From Bilophila sp964538355 (GTDB taxonomy: Bacteria; Desulfobacterota; Desulfovibrionia; Desulfovibrionales; Desulfovibrionaceae), in contig CAZIFC010000047.1 in assembly GCA_964538355.1 (NCBI GenBank), positions 1 through 11,464 of the forward strand: a DNA stretch of 11,464 nt. Reading direction: 5' to 3'. The position numbers were made by a program, and so were the translations under genes. This document shows, piece by piece, positions 6,782 through 11,464 of this stretch. Each line of letters starts with the position of its first letter. The stretch's first letter is position 1. The notes beneath the pieces are model-generated. The model made no database searches. It was given only the letters and a program-made list of their open reading frames with translations, and had not been told where the DNA came from.

Positions 6782-6830
6782 GGAATCGCTATACCGCAGA
6801 TGTCCAGAGTGCGGAGCATAGCGCAATTCC
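6782..6830 (-). repeat. 49-nt imperfect inverted repeat ahead of trkA
   Basis: Three 5-bp helices are stacked in register: GGAAT/ATTCC (6782-6786/6826-6830), GCTAT/ATAGC (6788-6792/6818-6822) and CCGCA/TGCGG (6794-6798/6810-6814), with an 11-nt loop. The helices are joined by two internal loops of identical shape (1 nt opposite 3 nt). On the trkA strand it ends about 35 nt before the start codon and is followed by AGAAAAATTTTTTATTC. It may be a structured 5' leader element or a protein-binding site; 15 paired positions make chance less likely. Confidence 0.5.
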
Positions 6831-6845
6831 TTCCGGGGGAAAACT

Positions 6846-6902
6846 AAAAAAAGCGTGCCAAGGCCGAGAGGAAAAGCTTCAACCTTTACGCTTGCCTTCT
6901 CG
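6846..6902 (-). promoter_or_regulatory. Possible attenuator-like leader of trkA: two competing hairpins and a T-run
   Basis: Read on the trkA strand, one fold pairs AAGCGT (6893-6888) with ACGCTT (6856-6851), plus inner AAGG/CCTT, and is followed by TTTTT, as in an intrinsic terminator. A second fold pairs CGAGA (6902-6898) with TCTCG (6869-6865), plus GG/CC and AAGC/GCTT, and uses the same bases 6893-6890. The two folds cannot coexist, as in attenuators and riboswitch expression platforms. Control of trkA this way would need a transcript starting to the right of 6902, close to the antiporter start codon. No known riboswitch consensus is recognised. Confidence 0.35.
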
Positions 6903-6961
6903 AATGGCGCACTTTAAAAGGAATTGCGGTTCACCTCGTTATTCGTCTGGAGCCTTCCTAT

Positions 6962-8962
6962 ATGACCATTCCGCTTCTCCCGGACATTGTCTCCATCTTC
7001 TGCCTTTCCATCGGCGTCCTGCTCGTCTGCCACCAAATCAAGATTCCGCCCATAGTGGGCTTTCTGCTCACGGGCGTCCTGTGCGGCCCTTCGGCTCTCG
7101 GCCTGGTCCAGAACCCTCACGCCGTCGAGCTGCTGGCGGAAATCGGCGTCGTCCTGCTGCTGTTCTCCATCGGACTCGAAATGTCCGGCGCGGAGCTTAT
7201 GCGCCTGAAAAGGCCGGTCTTCGTGGGCGGCACGGCGCAGGTTCTGCTGACCATCAGCGCGTTCACGGGGCTGGGTGTCCTGACGGGGTACACATGGCAG
7301 CAGGGCATGATGCACGGCTTCCTCGCCGCGCTGTCCTCCACCGCCATTGTCCTGAGCCGCCTTCAGCAAAAGGCGCAGTCCGAGTCCCCGCAGGGGCGGC
7401 TGGCCTTCTCCGTCCTGATCTTTCAGGATATCGCCGTGGTTCCCATGATGCTCGCCATCCCCATCCTTGCCGGACAGGGGGACACGGATATCTGGCACAT
7501 GCTCCTTTCCGCAGGGAAAACCCTGCTGATCCTTGTCGGCGGCTGGGCCTTGGCCCGCTACACCGTCCCGCGCATCATGCAGCTGGTGCTCCGCACCCGG
7601 AGCAAGGAGCTGATGCTGATGACCGTGCTCGGGCTGTGCTTCGCCATTGCTCTCGGCACCGCCTCGCTGGGGCTTTCCCTCGCGCTCGGGGCCTTCCTTG
7701 CCGGGCTGCTGCTTTCCGGCTCGGAATACAGCCTGAACGTGCTTGAAGGCATTCTCCCCTTCAAGGATGTCTTCACCAGCCTGTTTTTCATCTCGGTCGG
7801 CATGCTGCTCGACGTGAGCTTTTTCATGCACCACATGGACAAGGTCTTTCTGGCGGCGGCCCTGCTGATCCTCCTGAAGACCCTCTTCACCCTGCCCTCC
7901 ATGCTGCTGGTGGGCTACCCGCTGCGCGTTTCCATCATCGCCGCCATGAGCCTCGCCCAGATTGGGGAGTTTTCCTTTGTGCTGGCCCGCAGCGCAAGGA
8001 GCGGCGGGCTTATCGACGACATGGGCTACCAGCTGTTTCTGGCCGCCAGCGTCATGACCATGATGCTCACGCCCTTTGTCATGGACGCCGCCCCGAAGTT
8101 CGCGCTTTTCGTCAGCCGCCGCCTCAACCGCCCCATCGACGACGAGCCTGCCCCGCAGGGCGAGTCGCCGCTGAAGGATCACCTCATCATTGTGGGGTTC
8201 GGCGTAGGCGGCAAGCATCTGGCCCGCACAGCCCGCGAAACGGGCATCCCCTACGTCATTCTGGAAATGAACCCCGACACGGTCACGCGCTTTTCCGGCA
8301 AGGAACCCATCCACGGCGGAGACGCCTCCCGGCCGCTGGTGCTCGACCATTTCGGGATCAAAAAGGCCCGGGTCATTGCCGTGGTGATCTCCGATCCCGC
8401 GGCAGTCCGGGCCATTACCGCCGTGGCCCGCAAGCTCAACCCCAAAGTGCATATCGTGGTCCGCACCCGTTTCCTCGGAGAAGTGGACGAGCTGCGCCGC
8501 CTCGGAGCCAACGACGTCATCCCCGAAGACTTTGAAACATCTATCGAAATCTTCTCCCGCGTGCTCGGGCACTATCTCGTGCCCCGGCAGACCATCGAAC
8601 GTTTCGTCAACAACATCCGGCATGGGTATTACCACATGGCCCGCCAGCTCCGCATGACGGGAACAGCCCTGCCCTCGCTCGCGGACGAGCTGTTCACCGG
8701 GCTTGAAGTCGTCACCGTCAAGGTGGAGTCCGGGTGTCCCCTCATGGGCAAAAGCCTTGCCGAGAGCGAACTCCGCAAGAAGCACGGCGTGACGATCGTG
8801 GGCATCCGGCACGGCGAAGCCATCATCCCGTCCCCCGGCGGGGACGCCATGCTCTGCGGAGACGATACGGTCTTTCTCTTCGCCTCGCCCTCGGCCCTGA
8901 CCGCCGCCATGCCGCTTTTCCGCGCCCACCCTGACGAGGATGGACAGCCGGAAGACATCTGA
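6962..8962 (+). CDS. KefB/KefC-like monovalent cation:proton antiporter (CPA2) with RCK domain
   Basis: Predicted inner-membrane K+/H+ (or Na+/H+) antiporter of the CPA2 family. The 666 residues hold a membrane domain of about a dozen segments (about 5-380), then a cytosolic TrkA_N/RCK domain (405-525) with a Rossmann motif G412-F-G414-V-G-G417 and acidic E435, then a TrkA_C domain (about 578-645). Family marks include LSSTAIVLSRL (124-134), FQDIAVVP (154-161, the ion-binding Asp156), SLFFISVGMLLD (273-284), the conserved Lys306 and AQIGEFSFV (332-340). The RCK part suggests nucleotide or ligand control; whether glutathione adducts control it, as in E. coli KefB/KefC, cannot be told. Start ATG at 6962 follows GGAG (6949-6952) with 9 nt spacing. 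It is divergent from trkA-trkH, pairing export with import. I leave the symbol blank because orthology to KefB, KefC or YbaL is not settled. Confidence 0.92.
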   Translation: MTIPLLPDIVSIFCLSIGVLLVCHQIKIPPIVGFLLTGVLCGPSALGLVQNPHAVELLAEIGVVLLLFSIGLEMSGAELMRLKRPVFVGGTAQVLLTISAFTGLGVLTGYTWQQGMMHGFLAALSSTAIVLSRLQQKAQSESPQGRLAFSVLIFQDIAVVPMMLAIPILAGQGDTDIWHMLLSAGKTLLILVGGWALARYTVPRIMQLVLRTRSKELMLMTVLGLCFAIALGTASLGLSLALGAFLAGLLLSGSEYSLNVLEGILPFKDVFTSLFFISVGMLLDVSFFMHHMDKVFLAAALLILLKTLFTLPSMLLVGYPLRVSIIAAMSLAQIGEFSFVLARSARSGGLIDDMGYQLFLAASVMTMMLTPFVMDAAPKFALFVSRRLNRPIDDEPAPQGESPLKDHLIIVGFGVGGKHLARTARETGIPYVILEMNPDTVTRFSGKEPIHGGDASRPLVLDHFGIKKARVIAVVISDPAAVRAITAVARKLNPKVHIVVRTRFLGEVDELRRLGANDVIPEDFETSIEIFSRVLGHYLVPRQTIERFVNNIRHGYYHMARQLRMTGTALPSLADELFTGLEVVTVKVESGCPLMGKSLAESELRKKHGVTIVGIRHGEAIIPSPGGDAMLCGDDTVFLFASPSALTAAMPLFRAHPDEDGQPEDI

Positions 8963-9009
8963 CGGATACAAACAACAACGCATGGCCTCGGTTTCCGGGT
9001 GCGTACGGC

Positions 9010-9038
9010 TTGATAGGGCGATGCCGCTTCTGTATGGT
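9010..9038 (+). promoter_or_regulatory. Sigma-70-like promoter for the BASS-like gene
   Basis: TTGATA (9010-9015; 5 of 6 to TTGACA), a spacer of exactly 17 nt, then TATGGT (9033-9038; 4 of 6 to TATAAT). The expected transcription start is near 9045, 40 nt before the start codon of the next gene. It lies in the 122-nt gap after the antiporter gene, in which no terminator is visible, so the BASS-like gene could be read both from here and by read-through. Confidence 0.5.
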
Positions 9039-9049
9039 GAATCCTTCGG

Positions 9050-9072
9050 TCGTTCCACCCTCAACCGAACGA
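9050..9072 (+). promoter_or_regulatory. Leader hairpin touching the SD of the BASS-like gene
   Basis: TCGTTC (9050-9055) pairs with GAACGA (9067-9072) around an 11-nt loop. The 3' arm overlaps the first bases of the only SD-like sequence, GAGG (9071-9074), 10 nt before the start codon. Starting about 5 nt after the inferred transcription start, it could damp translation or protect the 5' end. A 6-bp stem may arise by chance. Confidence 0.3.
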
Positions 9073-9084
9073 GGCGGTTACGCA

Positions 9085-10134
9085 ATGAACAAACTTTTGC
9101 GGACGCTCAAGCAATGGACGCTTCTCATCGCCATCGTAGTGGGAGCCGCAGGCCACGGCTTCTTCTCGCAATTCACCTGGCTTTCCCCGTGGCTGCTCGC
9201 CGCCATGCTGCTCCTCACCTTCTGCAACATCTCGCCGCGGGATCTGCGCTTCCACCCTCTGCTCCTGCTTTTGCTGTTCATCCAGATAGCCACGGGGCTT
9301 GGCCTCTATGCCCTGACCAGCTCGTGGCACACCGCCGTGGCACAGGGCATGTGCATGGCGGCCATCACCCCCACGGCGACGGCGGCGGCCATCGTAACCG
9401 GCATACTGGGCGGCAGCGTGGGCTTTCTCGCCGCCTATGCCTTTCTGAGCAATCTGGCCATCGTCATCGTCGCGCCTCTGGTGCTTCCCTTCATCGCCTC
9501 GGACAACATCAGCGCGCCGTTTCTGGATACCATGCTCAATGTGCTCGCCCGCGTGGGGCCGACCATGCTCCTGCCGCTGCTGGCGGCCTGGATCATCCAG
9601 TATACCGCCCCGAAGCTCAACGCCGTACTGTTGCGCTGGGAAGGTCTTTCCTACTACATCTGGGCTTCAATACTCACGATCCTCATGGGCGGAACCTTTG
9701 AGCAGCTCCTGAAGCCCGGCGAGGCCGATCTCGGCCTTCAGCTTTCCCTCGCCGCAGCCGGGGTTTTTGTCTGCATCGCCAACTTTATTCTCGGCAAGCG
9801 GATCGGTGCCCGCTTTCACCGCCGCATCGCCGCAGGACAGGCTCTGGCCCAGAAAAACATCGTCCTCCCCATGTGGCTGACGTTCCAGTATCTCGATCCC
9901 ATCGCCTCGGTATCGCTGGCGGCCTATTCCATATTCCAGAATATCGTCAACGCCGTCCAGATATGGCTGAAAGGCCGCCGCGACGACCGCATTCTCCAGC
10001 GCATCCATGACTTCCACGAGGCCCGCCATGCCGTCCGGGATCTCCATACGCCGGAAGAACGGGCCGAAATCCTCTCCCGGGTTCCGGCGTGCATCCGCGA
10101 ACGGGTCGAAAAAAGGCCCGGACCCCGCATCTGA
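9085..10134 (+). CDS. Bile acid:sodium symporter (BASS) superfamily-like membrane transporter
   Basis: Predicted inner-membrane secondary transporter; the substrate is unknown, and the family name does not prove bile-acid transport. The 349 residues show about nine or ten hydrophobic segments between 10 and 295. The motif CMAAITPTATAAAIVTGILGG (90-110), the LLLTFCNISPRDLR stretch (42-55), RWEGLSYYIWA (184-194) and AGQALAQKNIVLPMW (250-264) followed by a segment with DP (271-272) match my recollection of a BASS-like family annotated in Bacteroidetes and other gut anaerobes. Residues 298-349 form a hydrophilic, Arg/Glu-rich tail that I do not expect in those relatives. I chose ATG at 9085 (MNKLLRTLKQ) because GAGG lies 10 nt upstream and the first membrane segment follows directly; the frame opens earlier at 9010, but that start lies inside the putative promoter. 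The last codons and stop lie inside the terminator of the convergent preA-like gene. Confidence 0.8.
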   Translation: MNKLLRTLKQWTLLIAIVVGAAGHGFFSQFTWLSPWLLAAMLLLTFCNISPRDLRFHPLLLLLLFIQIATGLGLYALTSSWHTAVAQGMCMAAITPTATAAAIVTGILGGSVGFLAAYAFLSNLAIVIVAPLVLPFIASDNISAPFLDTMLNVLARVGPTMLLPLLAAWIIQYTAPKLNAVLLRWEGLSYYIWASILTILMGGTFEQLLKPGEADLGLQLSLAAAGVFVCIANFILGKRIGARFHRRIAAGQALAQKNIVLPMWLTFQYLDPIASVSLAAYSIFQNIVNAVQIWLKGRRDDRILQRIHDFHEARHAVRDLHTPEERAEILSRVPACIRERVEKRPGPRI

Positions 10135-10150
10135 TGCGTAATCCGGGCCT
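10109..10150 (-). terminator. Intrinsic terminator of the preA-like gene, inside the BASS-like gene's 3' end
   Basis: On the minus strand AGGCCCGGA (10150-10142) pairs with TCCGGGCCT (10122-10114), 9 bp. Inside it, across a 3x3 internal loop, CGCAT (10138-10134) pairs with ATGCG (10130-10126) around a 3-nt loop. The stem is followed at once by five T (10113-10109). It starts 21 nt after the preA-like stop. On the plus strand no T-run follows, so termination is directional. The plus-strand stop codon TGA (10132-10134) is in the hairpin tip. Confidence 0.9.
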
Positions 10151-10170
10151 GTCGGACGGCAGCAGCCGCG

Positions 10171-11367
10171 TTACCGGCGAACCATCTCCATGCTCCCAGA
10201 CGGGCAGACCGCGACACAAAGCCCGCAGCCGCCGCACGCGTCGGCGTCTATGACAGGGATGCCGTCGCCGCCCATCCGGATGGCCTGATAGCCGCTGTCC
10301 CGGCAGGAGATCGCGCATTCGCCGCACTTGCGGCACCTTGCCGCACGCGGAGAGGCCACCGCTTGCCAGCCGCGATCCAGCTCCCTGTGCGCGGTAAGGT
10401 GCGGCAGGGAACGCCCGACCAGATCGGCAGGCGATTCAAACCCCTTCCGTTCCAGATAGCCGAGCAGCCCTTCGCACATATCCTTAATGATTCCATAGCC
10501 ATGTTCCATGACGGCGGAACATGCCTGTACCGTACTTGCGCCTACCAGCATGAATTCCACGGCATCCTGCCAGCTATAGATGCCCCCGATGCCGGAGACG
10601 GGCAGCTTCACGGCCTGCGCCACCTGTGCCACGCACCTCAGGGCCACAGGCTTGAGCATCCGTCCCGACATGCCGCCAAAGGCCGACATGCCGTTGACAT
10701 GAAGCAGCGGAACAAAGGTTTCGATGTCGATGCCGGGGATGGAACTGATGGTATTGATTGTCGAAATCCCGTCTGCCCCTCCGCGCAGGCAGGTCAAGGC
10801 TCCCTTGGTGAGATCGCTCATCGGGGGGAGCTTGGCGTAGATGGGCAGGCTCGTTGCAGAGCGCACCCAGCCGAGCACCTGCGCCATCAGTGCGGTGTGG
10901 GTTCCTATCTCGGCGCATCCGCCAAGTTCCGCACTGCCGTGGGGACAGGAGAAATTCAATTCCAGCGCATCCGCTCCCGCCTCCTGACACAACGCGGGCA
11001 CTTCGCGCCACTGCGCCTCTATGGGCGTTCCGCCGTAAAGCAGGCTGGCGACAAGCACCCTGTCCGGGTAATGCCGCTTGATCCTTGCCATATCTTCAAG
11101 CCAGTCATACACGGTCTTCTGTGTGCCAAGCTCAATGTTCGTAAACCCCATGAGCCTGTTGCGCGAGCGGATTCCGCCTATCCGGGGGGTAACATTCCGA
11201 AGGGCACCCGGCTCGTCCTGCGCCAGTGTCTTGATAACCGCCCCTCCCCAGCCCGCTTCAAAGGCCCTTTCGATCATCTCGCGCGATCCGGAGGGCGGCG
11301 CGGAGGAAAGCAGAAAAGGATTGGGATACTGAATACCGCCAACGGCAACGTGCAGAGTGGTGGACAT
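10171..11367 (-). CDS. preA: Dihydropyrimidine dehydrogenase subunit PreA-like (FMN and 2x[4Fe-4S])
   Basis: Cytosolic oxidoreductase subunit; in PreTA it reduces uracil or thymine to the 5,6-dihydro form using electrons relayed from PreT. The 398 residues are close to E. coli PreA (411). Residues 1-320 form a dihydroorotate-dehydrogenase-like FMN barrel: IKT (45-47), FTN (75-77), the active-site loop N138-F-S-C141-P-H143, N205-T206 and SGIGGI (258-263). Cys141 and His143 match the proton-donor region of mammalian DPD (Cys671, His673). The C-terminal ferredoxin-like domain has C345-x2-C348-x2-C351-x3-C355 and C378-x2-C381-x2-C384-x3-C388-P, two complete [4Fe-4S] sites. I chose ATG at 11367 because GGAGG (11378-11374) is 6 nt upstream and MSTTLHVAVGG aligns with PreA; an in-frame GTG at 11460 would add 31 unrelated residues. 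No preT follows downstream, and the upstream side is cut off. The substrate is therefore inferred; another enone-type substrate is possible. Confidence 0.88.
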   Translation of the reverse strand: MSTTLHVAVGGIQYPNPFLLSSAPPSGSREMIERAFEAGWGGAVIKTLAQDEPGALRNVTPRIGGIRSRNRLMGFTNIELGTQKTVYDWLEDMARIKRHYPDRVLVASLLYGGTPIEAQWREVPALCQEAGADALELNFSCPHGSAELGGCAEIGTHTALMAQVLGWVRSATSLPIYAKLPPMSDLTKGALTCLRGGADGISTINTISSIPGIDIETFVPLLHVNGMSAFGGMSGRMLKPVALRCVAQVAQAVKLPVSGIGGIYSWQDAVEFMLVGASTVQACSAVMEHGYGIIKDMCEGLLGYLERKGFESPADLVGRSLPHLTAHRELDRGWQAVASPRAARCRKCGECAISCRDSGYQAIRMGGDGIPVIDADACGGCGLCVAVCPSGSMEMVRR

Positions 11368-11381
11368 AGGCTGCCTCCATA

Positions 11382-11398
11382 TGCCAAGAAAAGTGGCA
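11382..11398 (-). repeat. Short inverted repeat in the preA leader
   Basis: TGCCA (11382-11386) and TGGCA (11394-11398) flank 7 nt, immediately upstream of the GGAGG ribosome-binding site. It could be an operator half-site pair or a small hairpin next to the SD. At 5 bp it is weak evidence. Confidence 0.2.
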
Positions 11399-11418
11399 AT
11401 TCCGGTTTTTTCAGGAAC

Positions 11419-11436
11419 ATGCATAAAGCACGCCAA
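11419..11436 (-). promoter_or_regulatory. Possible sigma-54 promoter of the preA-like gene
   Basis: The minus strand reads TTGGCGTGCTTTATGCAT. The essential GG (-24) and GC (-12) are present and exactly 10 nt apart; against TTGGCACG-N4-TTGCAT there are three mismatches. Transcription would begin near 11409, about 42 nt before the start codon, a sensible leader. An enhancer-binding site would lie outside the window. The short motif can occur by chance. Confidence 0.35.
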
Positions 11437-11464
11437 CCGGCAGGCTCCCGTAGCGTCCACCTCC

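Larger units (their letters stand above)
6747..6961. promoter_or_regulatory. Divergent control region between trkA and the KefB-like gene
   Basis: Relatively AT-rich region that must hold the promoters of both trkA (minus) and the antiporter gene (plus). It contains a 12-nt A6T5C tract (6769-6780), a 49-nt imperfect hairpin (6782-6830) and overlapping hairpins ending at a 7-nt A/T run (6846-6902). For the plus gene the best core promoter I see is TTGCCT (6892-6897) with TTTAAA (6913-6918), but its 15-nt spacer is short and I do not rely on it. No good trkA promoter stands out. GGAG (6949-6952) is the SD of the plus gene. Confidence 0.7.

Noticed and set aside
6842..6862. Sigma-54-like TTGGCACG element upstream of trkA on the minus strand
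   Set aside because: The -24 half is perfect, but the position that should be GC at -12 is TT in the T-run, so the essential -12 element is missing.
6914..9085. Long minus-strand open frame (723 codons) opposite the KefB-like gene
   Set aside because: The plus-strand gene has full antiporter, RCK and TrkA_C motifs. The antisense product is a His/Gly/Asp/Gln-rich shadow.
11368..11460. 31-residue N-terminal extension of the PreA-like protein from GTG at 11460
   Set aside because: The ATG at 11367 has a strong GGAGG at the right distance and matches the PreA N-terminus. The extension would run through the putative promoter.

Overview
The window is GC-rich (roughly 60% by eye) and reads as chromosomal DNA of an anaerobic Gram-negative bacterium. 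A psd-pssA-leuA run, a two-RCK TrkA next to TrkH, a PreA-type iron-sulfur oxidoreductase and a possible sigma-54 promoter fit the Desulfovibrionaceae (Desulfovibrio or Bilophila type). That placement is an inference from gene content and style; there is no rRNA or tRNA here to fix it. I see no mobile element, CRISPR array or phage gene.

Layout from left to right. Positions 1-419 hold no convincing gene, only several small hairpins and a G-quadruplex-type motif. On the minus strand, transcribed right to left, psd (2981-3628), pssA (2174-2926) and leuA (420-1991) follow one another: two steps of phosphatidylethanolamine synthesis and then the committed step of leucine synthesis. Upstream of them, also on the minus strand and separated by a terminator-like hairpin, are trkA (5352-6746) and trkH (3759-5222), the two parts of a Trk potassium uptake system. 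A structured 215-bp intergenic region (6747-6961) separates trkA from a divergent plus-strand gene for a KefB/KefC-like monovalent cation:proton antiporter (6962-8962). Next on the plus strand, with its own good sigma-70-like promoter, is a membrane protein of the bile acid:sodium symporter (BASS) superfamily (9085-10134). Facing it on the minus strand is a PreA-like dihydropyrimidine dehydrogenase subunit (10171-11367). Its intrinsic terminator is folded into the last codons and stop codon of the BASS-like gene.

How the parts may work together. trkA/trkH (K+ uptake, NAD(H)-gated) and the antiporter (K+/H+ efflux, also with a nucleotide-binding domain) are opposing transport activities that share one control region. 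The psd-pssA-leuA set joins membrane lipid and amino-acid synthesis, an arrangement I recall from other deltaproteobacteria. PreA normally needs a flavoprotein partner, PreT, which is not in the window.

I found no evident new defence or mobile system. The points most worth checking are structural: two mutually exclusive folds ending in a T-run plus a separate 49-nt hairpin ahead of trkA, two look-alike hairpins flanking leuA, and the terminator nested inside a convergent coding sequence.
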